Shown here: positions 7,686-16,289 of the stretch, one piece after another
Numbering within the stretch: the first letter of the stretch is position 1
Layout of the letters: every line of letters starts with the position of its first letter
Assembly (NCBI GenBank): GCA_017405965.1
Contig: JAFQZK010000015.1
Location: 124,001-188,000, forward strand
Length of the DNA: 64,000 nt
Direction of reading: 5' to 3'
Source: Muribaculaceae bacterium
Lineage (GTDB): Bacteria; Bacteroidota; Bacteroidia; Bacteroidales; Muribaculaceae
Notes under the pieces: generated by a model
Databases searched by the model: none
Told to the model about the DNA's origin: nothing
The model's input: the letters and a program-made list of their open reading frames with translations, nothing else
Translations under genes and position numbers: made by a program

Positions 7686-9428
7686 CTAAATAGAGTTGAT
7701 CAACATATTGATGAGCACGATTGCATCGGTGACATTGCACTCGCCGTCGCCGTTGACATCGAATTGTTCGTGGCCTGTTAGTGTTGAATCATATCCCATC
7801 AAGAAATTGATCAATACGGTTACATCGCTGACGTTAAGAACACCGTCACCGTTCACGTCGCCCGGTTCTGAAGAGGCGTTCGCTTGTATGCTGAAGAAGT
7901 TCCTCCAGTAGTCGGCATTCTGATAAGCGGTTAATGATGTTGCCGGGACATATAGCGTTGCTTGGTTGGTGACATCGCTTGGGAAGGTGCTGGATTGGAT
8001 GGATGGAGGTATTGTCGCCAAACTGGTGACGCTGATCAATCTGGGACAGTAACTGAACGCAGAGTTGCCGATGGATGTAACTGAGTTGCCAATGGTCACG
8101 CTGGTCAGTCCGCTGCAACTCTGGAAGACCACAATGCCAATAGAAGTGACGGAGTTGGGTATGGTGACGTTAGTCAGGCTGTTGCAACGAGTGAACGCAC
8201 CGTCGCCGATGGAAGTGACGGAGTTGGGGATGTTGATGTTTGCAAGACTGAGGCAACTAGAGAACGTATTGTTCTCGATGGATGTGATGCTGTTACTGAG
8301 GGCGATATTGGTCAGGCCGGTGCAGTAGGCAAACGCGTATTCGCCGATAGAAGTGACGGAGTTGGGTATGGTGACATCAATCAGTCCGCTGCTATCGAAC
8401 GCCCTACTGTTGATTGTGATGACGGAATTTGGGATGTCGATGCTGGTCAGGTTGGTGCAGCCCTGAAATGCCATATTATCGAGTAAGGTGACGGAGTTGG
8501 GGAGGTTGATGTTGGTCAGGCTGGTGCAGCCACGGAACGCTTCATTGCCAATGGATGTGACGGTGTTGGGGATATCGACATTGTCCAGGCTTGTACAGTT
8601 GTGAAAGACAAAGGCGCTGATTGAAGTGATGGAGTTGGGGAGGCTGACGCTGGCCAAGTCTCTGCAGCCAGAAAACGCAAATTTGCCAATGGATGTGACG
8701 GAGTTAGGGATGTTCACACTTGTCAAGCCGCAACCGCTGAATGCATTTTCGCCGATGGTAGTGACTGAGTTGGGAATGTTGATGTCGGTCAGGCTGCTGC
8801 ACGTGGAAAGCGCCCAATCACCGATGGCGGTGACGGAATTGGGAATGGTGAAGCTGGTTATTCCGGTGCATCGATAGAATGAGTGGTCGCCGATGGAGGT
8901 GACAGAGTTGGGAAGGTTGACGCTGGTGAGGGCGATGCATCCATAGAATGAGTAACCGCCGATTGTGGCGACGGAGTTGGGGATGACGGTGTTCATACAG
9001 CCCAAAACCAGCGTGTTGCTCTCAGTTTCGATAATGGCATTACAGTTGTTGCGGGAATCGTAGTACGGGTTGTCGCTGTCCACTGAAATGCTGGTCATCT
9101 CGGTGCAGTTCAAGAATGCCAGGTCGCCGATTGATGCGACAGCGTTACCGAGTGTCAGACTGGTAATTCCGCTGCATCCACGGAATGCATATTGGGCGAT
9201 AGCGCTGACGGTATAGGTCCTGCCCTCGTAGGTCACTGTACCGGGAATTGTCACGTCGCCAGAGTACTCATCGGAGTATGCCGTGAAAGTTCCTCCCCTG
9301 AAGGTTACTGTGGCTTGGTTGCCGTTGATGTTATAATAGATGCCGTCGACTTCGATGTCGTGGGCGGCGGCTGTCGCCGGCAGCAGGAGAGCGAGAAACA
9401 CTAGAGTGATATTGAATAACTGTTTCAT
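7686..9428 (-). CDS. BspA-type leucine-rich repeat protein ending in a dockerin module
   Basis: 580 residues with a signal peptide (MKQLFNITLVFLALLLPATAAA). About 16 LRR_5 (BspA-like) repeats of about 23 residues follow, each near the form IPNSVTSIGxxAFxxCxxLT. After a bridging segment, the last 60 residues form two dockerin-like calcium loops, DVNGDGVLNVSDVTVLINFL and DVNGDGECNVTDAIVLINML. BspA-like repeats are surface adhesion or binding modules in oral and gut Bacteroidales. Dockerins bind cohesins in cellulosomes, but no cohesin is seen in this window. The repeats are also alike in DNA (a 69-base period), so copy number may vary by recombination. The start at 9428 is chosen for the signal peptide; the longer reading would run across the promoter. 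Confidence 0.88.
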   Translation of the reverse strand: MKQLFNITLVFLALLLPATAAAHDIEVDGIYYNINGNQATVTFRGGTFTAYSDEYSGDVTIPGTVTYEGRTYTVSAIAQYAFRGCSGITSLTLGNAVASIGDLAFLNCTEMTSISVDSDNPYYDSRNNCNAIIETESNTLVLGCMNTVIPNSVATIGGYSFYGCIALTSVNLPNSVTSIGDHSFYRCTGITSFTIPNSVTAIGDWALSTCSSLTDINIPNSVTTIGENAFSGCGLTSVNIPNSVTSIGKFAFSGCRDLASVSLPNSITSISAFVFHNCTSLDNVDIPNTVTSIGNEAFRGCTSLTNINLPNSVTLLDNMAFQGCTNLTSIDIPNSVITINSRAFDSSGLIDVTIPNSVTSIGEYAFAYCTGLTNIALSNSITSIENNTFSSCLSLANINIPNSVTSIGDGAFTRCNSLTNVTIPNSVTSIGIVVFQSCSGLTSVTIGNSVTSIGNSAFSYCPRLISVTSLATIPPSIQSSTFPSDVTNQATLYVPATSLTAYQNADYWRNFFSIQANASSEPGDVNGDGVLNVSDVTVLINFLMGYDSTLTGHEQFDVNGDGECNVTDAIVLINMLINSI

Positions 9429-9458
9429 ATATATTGTGGATTTAGGAGTTAATATCCA

Positions 9459-9489
9459 CAAATATAGAGGATTATTCTGAATCCCCAAA
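9459..9489 (-). promoter_or_regulatory. Promoter of the BspA/dockerin gene
   Basis: On the minus strand TTTG (9489-9486), 19 bases, then TATATTTG (9466-9459): a full consensus match, about 30 bases before the ATG at 9428. Confidence 0.75.
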
Positions 9490-9505
9490 ATTTCTAAAAC
9501 CGAAA

Positions 9506-9552
9506 TTAACCGTGAATCGTGTGAAAAGCCGCATTTTTATCATTCACGGTAA
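9506..9552. repeat. Inverted repeat between divergent genes
   Basis: TTAACCGTGAAT and ATTCACGGTAA are complementary apart from one extra A, separated by about 24 bases. They lie upstream of the BspA promoter and of the DUF4332 gene. This could be an operator or a structure in the DUF4332 leader; nothing decides between them. Confidence 0.4.
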
Positions 9553-9697
9553 TTTGGCATGCCCCCCCGTATGTGCGGATTCCCAGTTGTCTTGCTAAAA
9601 AATGTGAATAATTTGTTGGTTTGAGGGATTGTTTGTAATTTTATAGCGCCATAAAATTTGACTTTTTTATTATCAATCCTATAAATCACATTGCATT

Positions 9698-10105
9698 ATG
9701 AATTACAAGATTATTGACATTGAGGGTATTGGAGACGTTTATGCTCCTAAACTGATTGCCGAGGGTATTGAGACCGTTGAGCAGCTGCTTGACGCTTGCT
9801 GTGGTCCTGTGGGACGTAAAATGATTGCCGAGAAGACCGGCATCAGCGAGAAACTGATTCTGAAGTGGACCAACCATGCCGACCTGTTCCGCATCAACGG
9901 CATCGGCCCGCAGTTTGCCGAGTTGCTGGAGGCTTCCGGCGTTGACACTGTCAAGGAGCTGCGTCACCGCGTTGCCGCCAACCTCGCTGCTAAGGTAGCC
10001 GAGGTCAATGAGGAGAAGCACCTGTGCGGCCGCGTGCCCGCCGAGGCCGAGATTCAGAAGATGATTGACCAGGCCAAGGAGCTTGAGCCCCGCATGACCT
10101 ATTGA
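9698..10105 (+). CDS. DUF4332 helix-hairpin-helix protein
   Basis: 135 residues, soluble, without signal peptide. Two helix-hairpin-helix-like units are visible: IEGIGDVYAPKLIAEGIETV near the N-terminus and INGIGPQFAELLEASGVDTV in the middle. Each is followed by a helical stretch. This is the DUF4332 arrangement, which resembles the HhH repeats of DNA-binding and ribosomal proteins. The family's function is not established; nucleic-acid binding is a reasonable inference. The gene stands alone between an AT-rich leader and a strong hairpin. Confidence 0.8.
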   Translation: MNYKIIDIEGIGDVYAPKLIAEGIETVEQLLDACCGPVGRKMIAEKTGISEKLILKWTNHADLFRINGIGPQFAELLEASGVDTVKELRHRVAANLAAKVAEVNEEKHLCGRVPAEAEIQKMIDQAKELEPRMTY

Positions 10106-10129
10106 TTCAAGTTTTTCTGTCAACCTAAA

Positions 10130-10166
10130 CAAGCCGCCGGGATTCCAATATGGTCCCGGCGGCTTG
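10130..10166. terminator. Hairpin between convergent genes
   Basis: A 13-bp GC-rich stem, CAAGCCGCCGGGA paired with TCCCGGCGGCTTG, around the loop TTCCAATATGG. It lies between the ends of the DUF4332 and asparaginase genes and probably terminates from both sides, although a long T-tract is lacking. Confidence 0.65.
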
Positions 10167-10190
10167 CCGTATGATGATATCGATCTTGTG

Positions 10191-11225
10191 TTACTCGGGG
10201 ATGGAGACTTCGCCGCACAGATCGCTGATCATGTATTTCTTGACCATGCTGGGGGAATATTTCATTCCGAAGAGGAACATCAGCTTGGTGATGGCGGCCT
10301 CGCTGGTCATGTCAGCGCCACCGATGACGCCTGCGTCGAGCAATGTTTTTCCTGTCTCATAAAGCGAGCAGTTCACGCCGCCATTGACGCACTGGGTCAC
10401 GTTGACGATGACCACGCCGCGGTCAACTGCTTCCTTGATGCACTTGATGAACCAGGGGTGGTTGGGTGTGTTGCCAGCGCCGTAGGTCTTGAGGACGATG
10501 CCCTTGATGTCGGGTGTGTGCAACAGGTAGTCGAGAGTCTGTTCGGTCATGCCGGGGTTGAGCTCGAGGAACATGACGTTGGTATCCATGTCGGTGCAAA
10601 CCCTCAAGGGGCGCGGCGGCATCCTCCTGAGGCTGGCCTCGTTGTACTCGATGTCAAGCCCGATTTCGGCCAACTCGGGATAATTGAAACTCTTGAAGGC
10701 GTTGAAGTTGTCGGCGCTCATCTTGGTGGCACGGTTGCCCCGCCACAGGTAGTTCTCGAACAGGATGGCAACTTCCTGCACGCGAGGACGTCCTCTCTCG
10801 TCGATGGCAGCAGCCACCTGCAGGGCGGTGATGAGGTTCTCCTCGCCGTCGGTGCGCACCTCGCCGATGGGCAGTTGCGAGCCGGTGATGATGACGGGCT
10901 TACTCAGGTTCTCGAGCATGAAACTAAGTGCCGAGGCCGTAAACGCCATCGTGTCGGTGCCGTGCAGCACGACGAAACCGTCATAGCGGTCGTAATGCTC
11001 CTCGATGGCCAGCGCGATCTCGCGCCAGTGCGACGGGTCCATGTTGCTGCTGTCGATGGGCGGGTTGAACTGGATGTTGTCGATGTCATAGTCCAGTTTC
11101 TTGACCTTGGGCACATTGTCCATCAAGTGTGAGAAGTCAAAAGGTTGCAAGGCATGAGTCTCAGGATTTTCGATCATGCCGATGGTGCCGCCGGTATAGA
11201 TAATCAGTATCTTGGGCCGTTTCAT
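10191..11225 (-). CDS. ansA: Type I L-asparaginase
   Basis: 344 residues, cytoplasmic. It hydrolyses L-asparagine to aspartate and ammonia. The first catalytic Thr lies in IIYTGGTIGMIENP and the second in VVLHGTDTMAFTASAL (Thr-Asp pair). The supporting Lys is in GIVLKTYGAGNTPN. No signal peptide is present, and the length fits type I (AnsA) rather than the periplasmic type II enzyme. It is the last gene of the minus-strand operon from 17269, 20 bases after the esterase gene. All catalytic positions are intact. Confidence 0.93.
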   Translation of the reverse strand: MKRPKILIIYTGGTIGMIENPETHALQPFDFSHLMDNVPKVKKLDYDIDNIQFNPPIDSSNMDPSHWREIALAIEEHYDRYDGFVVLHGTDTMAFTASALSFMLENLSKPVIITGSQLPIGEVRTDGEENLITALQVAAAIDERGRPRVQEVAILFENYLWRGNRATKMSADNFNAFKSFNYPELAEIGLDIEYNEASLRRMPPRPLRVCTDMDTNVMFLELNPGMTEQTLDYLLHTPDIKGIVLKTYGAGNTPNHPWFIKCIKEAVDRGVVIVNVTQCVNGGVNCSLYETGKTLLDAGVIGGADMTSEAAITKLMFLFGMKYSPSMVKKYMISDLCGEVSIPE

Positions 11226-11245
11226 TGTGGTAAGGTATTATCAGG

Positions 11246-12166
11246 TTAATTGTTTTTGTCGGTTGCTTCTTGCTCCATCAGTTTAAGGCCACGAGCGAAT
11301 GCCTTGGAGAAGAACACCATGTGGTAGTCGAGCGCGTTGACCCAGTAGTCCCAACTGTGACGGCCGGGACGCACGATGAAGTCGTGGTCGATGCCTTGCT
11401 CGACAAGGTAGTCATGCAGGACGATATTGTCCTTGATGAAGATGTCCTTCAGGCCGTCGTCGATGATGATGTTCTGGGCGGGTTTGAGGGGACTGGATTT
11501 CAGTTTGCTGGCTAGATAGTACACCGAGTGTTCCTTCCAGCGCTGTTGGTTCTCGGCATACACGCCCAAGCGCTCCTTGATGCGCCAGCTGTCAGGATAG
11601 TTGGTGATATCGGTGCATCCGCTCATGCTGCCGCAGGACCAGAACACGTCGGGGTGTTTCCATGCCAGCGACAGGGCACCGTGACCGCCCATGCTCAGGC
11701 CCGTGATGGCGCGCATATAGCGGTTGGCGATGGAGCGGTAGTGGCTGTCGATGTACTCGACGAGTTCCTTGCTGACGTAGGTCTCGAACTGCATCTTGGG
11801 ATCCACAGGCGAGTCCAGGTACCAGCTGTCCTGGCCGTCGGGGCACACGATGATGCAGTCATACCTGTTAGCCAGCGCATCAATGTCACCCCTATCAGTC
11901 CAGTCGCTGTAGCAGCCCATTGCACCGTGCAGCAGGTAGAGCACAGGGTAATGAGCGTCTTGCAGGCTATCGACGAAATATTTTTCGGGCACGATGACCA
12001 CATTCTTGATGTTACGGGCCATTGCCTGGCTCATCACCTCGATGGTGTCGGCTTGCGGGGGCAAGGGCAATTGTTCACGCTGTGATGAAGGATGGGCACA
12101 AGCGTTCGTGGCCATGAACAGCAGGACGGCCAACAGCAGAATCGGTTTCATCAAAGTCTTCTTCAT
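11246..12166 (-). CDS. Secreted alpha/beta-hydrolase, esterase D family
   Basis: 306 residues with an N-terminal signal segment (about 1-24, KPILLLAVLLFMATNACA), so probably periplasmic. The alpha/beta-hydrolase fold of the esterase D/S-formylglutathione hydrolase type is clear: VLYLLHGAMGCYSDW, then the nucleophile elbow GLSMGGHGAL. The catalytic His is near the C-terminus in RPGRHSWDYWVNALDYH. Bacteroidales relatives include acetyl-xylan and feruloyl esterases, but the substrate here is unknown. Its ATG overlaps the tadA stop by four bases (ATGA), which suggests translational coupling. Confidence 0.85.
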   Translation of the reverse strand: MKKTLMKPILLLAVLLFMATNACAHPSSQREQLPLPPQADTIEVMSQAMARNIKNVVIVPEKYFVDSLQDAHYPVLYLLHGAMGCYSDWTDRGDIDALANRYDCIIVCPDGQDSWYLDSPVDPKMQFETYVSKELVEYIDSHYRSIANRYMRAITGLSMGGHGALSLAWKHPDVFWSCGSMSGCTDITNYPDSWRIKERLGVYAENQQRWKEHSVYYLASKLKSSPLKPAQNIIIDDGLKDIFIKDNIVLHDYLVEQGIDHDFIVRPGRHSWDYWVNALDYHMVFFSKAFARGLKLMEQEATDKNN

Positions 12167-12627
12167 TTCTCCTTGGTTTTAAGAGGTCGCTTTTTCTTGA
12201 AAAAATCGGTCATCAACTTGGCGCATTCGTCGCCGAGCACCCCGGCGGTGACTGTCGTCTTGGGGTGGAAAGGCGATGCACACATCGTGTGATAGCCGCG
12301 CTTGTCGTCGCTGGCGCCATAGACGATGCGCGGAATCTGGCTCCACGCCAGCGCTCCAGCACACATCAGGCAAGGTTCCACAGTGACATACAACGTGCAG
12401 TCGGTCAGGTATTTGCCGCCCAGAGTAGAGGCTGCTGCCGTGATGGCCTGCATCTCGGCATGGGCGGTGACGTCGGTGAGCGCCTCGGTCAGGTTGTGGC
12501 CGCGCCCGATGACGCGTCCCTTGCTCACGATGACGGCCCCGATGGGCACCTCGTCGCGTTCGAGCGCCTTGTGGGCCTCGTCGAGCGCCATGCGCATATA
12601 TTTGATGTCGATTTCCTCGGTTTTCAT
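12163..12627 (-). CDS. tadA: tRNA-specific adenosine deaminase
   Basis: 154 residues of the cytidine/deoxycytidylate-deaminase fold. TadA converts adenosine-34 of tRNA-Arg to inosine. The zinc ligands and catalytic Glu are in VTAHAEMQAI and EPCLMCAGALAWSQI, and the N-terminal PIGAVIV segment is typical. The family normally ends with a basic helix, here FFKKKRPLK. The ATG at 12627 overlaps the stop of the upstream BspA gene (TGATG), which fixes the start over a TTG one codon earlier. A guanine deaminase is a less likely alternative. Confidence 0.9.
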   Translation of the reverse strand: MKTEEIDIKYMRMALDEAHKALERDEVPIGAVIVSKGRVIGRGHNLTEALTDVTAHAEMQAITAAASTLGGKYLTDCTLYVTVEPCLMCAGALAWSQIPRIVYGASDDKRGYHTMCASPFHPKTTVTAGVLGDECAKLMTDFFKKKRPLKTKEK

Positions 12628-13793
12628 CAATTCAGGAACACTTTGCGGACTGTCTTGCCGACGCGCACGATATACACGCGCGGTCCCGGCAGGCTGATCC
12701 AGTTGTTGACAGCGGGACGCTCATACCACAGGTTGCCATAGACGTCATAGATGAATGTCCACATGCCATGGGTGTCGCCGCCGATGTAGATGGTGCCGTC
12801 AAGGCCTACGATGGTGAGTTTGGGCTCGTCATCCTCCTCGATTTCCTCAATGGCGTCGGGCTCGGCTGTGGCGACGAGTTGCAGGTCTTCCTCATCGCGC
12901 ATCAGGGTGGTGGGCACGACCAGATAGTCGGTCCTTTGTGCTCCGATGGGGAGGAAATAGCGGTCGGCTGCCGTAACGGCGACAAGATAACCGTCAGGGC
13001 CATAGATTTTATAGGCCAGGCTGTTACCCAGAGTGAGTGCCGTCCAGCTTTGGCCCACGTTCTCCTGTTCCATGCTCGGTATTACGGCCAGTCCCTCGTC
13101 AATCCACAAGGTGAACTGGTCCTCGTCGCCCCAGATGCCGTCGTTCTCGTAGTGGCGCGTGGTGGCGGCGTCGGGCAGCATCACGTGGATGTTGTTGCAG
13201 CCCTCAAAGGCCGCGTCGCTCATCGTCAGGGGTGGGGTGGCGGCATCGCTGTACACCTCGTTGAGGTTGATGCAGTAGGCAAATGCCTTATCTCCAATCG
13301 TTTGCAGCGAGTAGGGCAGGAAAATGGTGTGCAACTGGTCACAGTCTTCAAAGGCGCCCATACCGATGTCGGTAACGCCCTCGGGCAGCACCAGATTGGT
13401 CACGGCGGTGCCGGCCAGCATATAGCGGCTGATGGCGGTGAGCCCCAGCGGCAGGGTGATGTCGGTCAATTGGTCGGCATCGGCAAAGGCGGCCTCGCCG
13501 ATCATGGTGACGCTGTTGGGAATCTGTATCTGGGTCACATTCGACTTCCAAAAAGCTCTGGGAGCGATGGCTGCGACATCATAGTTCACCCCGTCGCAAT
13601 AGACTTTCTCAGGCAGGATGATGCAACCCTCGTAGTGATTCGCGCCGTCATAGTAGGCGGGCGCAACGGCCACTTGAGTGTCGCTGATGATGTTATAGAA
13701 TATGCCGTTGGCTATGATGTCCTGGGCACGGCCACTCATGGCGCACCCTGTCAGCGCAACTGCCAGCAACAATATGTATCTGAATCGTTTCAT
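12627..13793 (-). CDS. BspA-type leucine-rich repeat protein with a T9SS-like C-terminus
   Basis: 388 residues with a signal peptide (about 1-23, ending GCAMSGRAQ). Four or five LRR_5 repeats lie in the first 200 residues (IPNSVTMIGEAAFADADQLT is the clearest). After a beta-rich middle, the C-terminus (MWTFIYDVYGNLWYE ... VYIVRVGKTVRKVFLN) resembles the sorting domain of proteins exported by the type IX system. It is therefore probably a surface protein. It sits oddly inside a housekeeping operon, three bases after murF-alr and overlapping tadA. The T9SS call is by resemblance only. Confidence 0.8.
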   Translation of the reverse strand: MKRFRYILLLAVALTGCAMSGRAQDIIANGIFYNIISDTQVAVAPAYYDGANHYEGCIILPEKVYCDGVNYDVAAIAPRAFWKSNVTQIQIPNSVTMIGEAAFADADQLTDITLPLGLTAISRYMLAGTAVTNLVLPEGVTDIGMGAFEDCDQLHTIFLPYSLQTIGDKAFAYCINLNEVYSDAATPPLTMSDAAFEGCNNIHVMLPDAATTRHYENDGIWGDEDQFTLWIDEGLAVIPSMEQENVGQSWTALTLGNSLAYKIYGPDGYLVAVTAADRYFLPIGAQRTDYLVVPTTLMRDEEDLQLVATAEPDAIEEIEEDDEPKLTIVGLDGTIYIGGDTHGMWTFIYDVYGNLWYERPAVNNWISLPGPRVYIVRVGKTVRKVFLN

Positions 13794-13796
13794 GAA

Positions 13797-16289
13797 TCAT
13801 TCACGATAGTAAACACGTTTCACGCGGGGCGAAACGCTGGTCAGAATCTCGTAGGGGATGGTCCCGCGGGCATCGCTCAAGTTCTCGACAGGCACGTGCT
13901 CGCCGAAGATCTCGACCGTGTCGCCCACCTTGCAGGGAACATCGGTCACATCAATCATCACGGCATCCATGCACACGGTGCCCACGGTGGGACACAACTT
14001 GCCGTTGACCCACATGCTCACGGCTCCGTTGCCGAAGTGGCGGTCAAAGCCGTCGGCATAGCCGATGGTGATGGTCGCGATGCGGCTGTCGCGCTGCAAC
14101 ACGCCGCGACGGCCGTAACCCACAGTGGTGCCGGCGGGCCAATCCTTGATGCTGATGATGATAGACCTCAACGCCGACACGGGTTTGAGCGCATCTTCAC
14201 TGCCGTCGAATAGGGTGCGGATGCCGTACAGTCCGATGCCGATGCGCACCATGTCGTACTGCTTGTCGGGAAAACGCACGATGCCGCTGGTGTTGAGGAT
14301 GTGACGCATGATATAGTGGTCGAACGACTGCTGTAGCATTTCGCAGCATTGATCGAAGTAGTCGAACTGGCCACGGGTATAGTCGTCCTGGGTGGTGTCG
14401 TCGGCCACACTCAGGTGAGAGAACACCGATGCCGGCGTGATGATGTCCTGCCCCTTGAGGAACTCGATGAGTTCAGGCAACTGCTCCCGGGTGAAACCCA
14501 AGCGGTGCATGCCGCTGTCAATCTTGATGTGGACGGGGAACGACTTGACACCGTATTTCTTGCCTTCCTTGATGAGTTCACGTGCCATCTCCATACAGTA
14601 GAGCTCAGGTTCCAAGCGGTACTGGAACATGGCCTTGTAGTTGATGCCGTTGGGATTCAGGACAATGATAGGCATGGTGGTGATGCCGGCCTTGCGCAAC
14701 TCCACGCCCTCGTCATGGACAGCGACAGCCAGATAGTCGCAGCCGCAGTCCTGCAGCGTCTTGGCGATCTCATAGCTGCCGGCGCCGTAGCCGCTGGCCT
14801 TGACCATGCCCACGGTCTTGGTCTCGGGCTTGATGAGCGACTTGAAGAACTTGAAATTATGGGCCAGGGCATTGAGGTCAACTTCCATGACCGTCATGTG
14901 CTGCTTGGCCTCGAGCAAGTCGATGATCTGGCTGAAACCGAAACGCGGGTCTCCCTTGATGAGGATGGTCTCGTCGTCAAAGTCGCCCTTGGCAAAATCA
15001 TTCAAGAACTCCTGGGTGTCGTTGTAGCAACGCGAATGGGGCAGGTCGTCAAAGTAATGGCAGTAGCGGCACATTTCCTTACCGATGCCCACGAGCCGGT
15101 TCACGCGTTTGGTCTTGAGCAGTTCACTCACGCGGATGTACAACTCGTCACCGCTATAGCTCTCGGTGGCCAGGTCGCTCAGGATGACGGTGCAGGGCCT
15201 GTTGCCGGCGCGGCGCGTCATGAAGTTAAGGGCAGGGGTGAGTGAGTAGTAGTCGCTGGTGTAACTGTCAACAATGACGGTGCAGTCGTTCACACCCTCG
15301 ATGACATTGAGCCGTGTACCCACGGGGGTAAGCATCGCCATGCGGTTGGCGATGACGTATCGCTCGACATCCAGTTGCAACATGACTGCCAGGCAGGTGA
15401 TGGCATTGTCCAGGTCGCGGTCGGCGGTAAAGGGAATGGTCACCTCGCCCTGCTCGCCGTTGTAGGTGTAACGCAGGGTCGTGTAGTTATCGGTGCGCTC
15501 GGTGCGCTCTACCTGCAAGGGGGCCTCGCAGTGGTTGCGCGACCATGACATGGCGGTGGCCACGTCGCTCTCGACCAGCGGCGCGATGGTGTGGGTCACC
15601 AGCGGGTCGTCGGCACAGAACACGACACTCTCGCAGTTGTACAGTATCTTGGCCTTCTCTTGGGCTTTCTGTTCCATCGAGACAAAGCCGTCGTTGTGCT
15701 CGCTGCCCAGGTTGGTGATGATGCCTATGGTGGGACGTATCATCGATTGCAGATTGTCCATCTCGCCCGTAGTCGAGATGCCGGCCTCGATGATGGCAAG
15801 GTCGGTGTTGACGTCGATTTCCCACAACGACAGGGGCACACCGATCTGTGAGTTGTAGCTGCGCGGTGAGCGAACGATGCGGTAATCGTCCTTCAACAGC
15901 TGGTACAACCACTCCTTGACGGTGGTCTTGCCGCGGCTACCTGTGATGCCGATGACCGGCAGTTCACGGAAACGGCGACGGTGGAAGGTGGCCAGCGTCT
16001 GCAAGGCGTCGAGCGGAGAGTCCACTGCCAGGTAGTTGGCGCCGGTGCACTCGGGCAACGGGAAATAGTCGTTGGTGACCACAAAGTTGCGCACTCCCTT
16101 GCTGAACAGGTCAGGAATGTAATTGTGGCCATCGCCGGCATCGGTGCGCAGGGCAAAGAAGATGGTCTCTTGCGGCATGGTGAGCGAGCGCGAGTCGGTG
16201 AGCAGTTGGCTCACGATGGCGTCCTCGTCAATGATGTGCCCGCCTGTCGGCTCCAGCACGTTGCATATTTCGGTGATTGAATAGTTCAT
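13797..16289 (-). CDS. Bifunctional MurF / alanine racemase
   Basis: 830 residues, a fusion of two cell-wall enzymes that is usual in Bacteroidales. The N-terminal half (to about 460) is MurF-like, with the ATP-binding P-loop in GITGSRGKTTVKEW. It adds D-Ala-D-Ala to UDP-MurNAc-tripeptide. The C-terminal half (from about 480) is alanine racemase, with the PLP Lys497 in MVKASGYGAGS. The catalytic Tyr region is TTVGYGRRG, followed by TIGYADGFDRHF and GTVCMDAVMIDV. Making D-Ala and using D-Ala-D-Ala in one protein links supply to demand. The start overlaps the GSCFA stop by one base (TAATG). All key residues are present. Confidence 0.94.
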   Translation of the reverse strand: MNYSITEICNVLEPTGGHIIDEDAIVSQLLTDSRSLTMPQETIFFALRTDAGDGHNYIPDLFSKGVRNFVVTNDYFPLPECTGANYLAVDSPLDALQTLATFHRRRFRELPVIGITGSRGKTTVKEWLYQLLKDDYRIVRSPRSYNSQIGVPLSLWEIDVNTDLAIIEAGISTTGEMDNLQSMIRPTIGIITNLGSEHNDGFVSMEQKAQEKAKILYNCESVVFCADDPLVTHTIAPLVESDVATAMSWSRNHCEAPLQVERTERTDNYTTLRYTYNGEQGEVTIPFTADRDLDNAITCLAVMLQLDVERYVIANRMAMLTPVGTRLNVIEGVNDCTVIVDSYTSDYYSLTPALNFMTRRAGNRPCTVILSDLATESYSGDELYIRVSELLKTKRVNRLVGIGKEMCRYCHYFDDLPHSRCYNDTQEFLNDFAKGDFDDETILIKGDPRFGFSQIIDLLEAKQHMTVMEVDLNALAHNFKFFKSLIKPETKTVGMVKASGYGAGSYEIAKTLQDCGCDYLAVAVHDEGVELRKAGITTMPIIVLNPNGINYKAMFQYRLEPELYCMEMARELIKEGKKYGVKSFPVHIKIDSGMHRLGFTREQLPELIEFLKGQDIITPASVFSHLSVADDTTQDDYTRGQFDYFDQCCEMLQQSFDHYIMRHILNTSGIVRFPDKQYDMVRIGIGLYGIRTLFDGSEDALKPVSALRSIIISIKDWPAGTTVGYGRRGVLQRDSRIATITIGYADGFDRHFGNGAVSMWVNGKLCPTVGTVCMDAVMIDVTDVPCKVGDTVEIFGEHVPVENLSDARGTIPYEILTSVSPRVKRVYYRE

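Noticed and set aside
12163-12627. Guanine or cytosine deaminase instead of TadA
   Set aside because: The length, the VTAHAEMQAI and EPCLMCAGAL motifs and the basic C-terminal helix fit TadA better.
12768-14213. 481-codon + strand frame across BspA and murF-alr
   Set aside because: It spans two real genes of the opposite strand and their junction, and has no recognisable domain.
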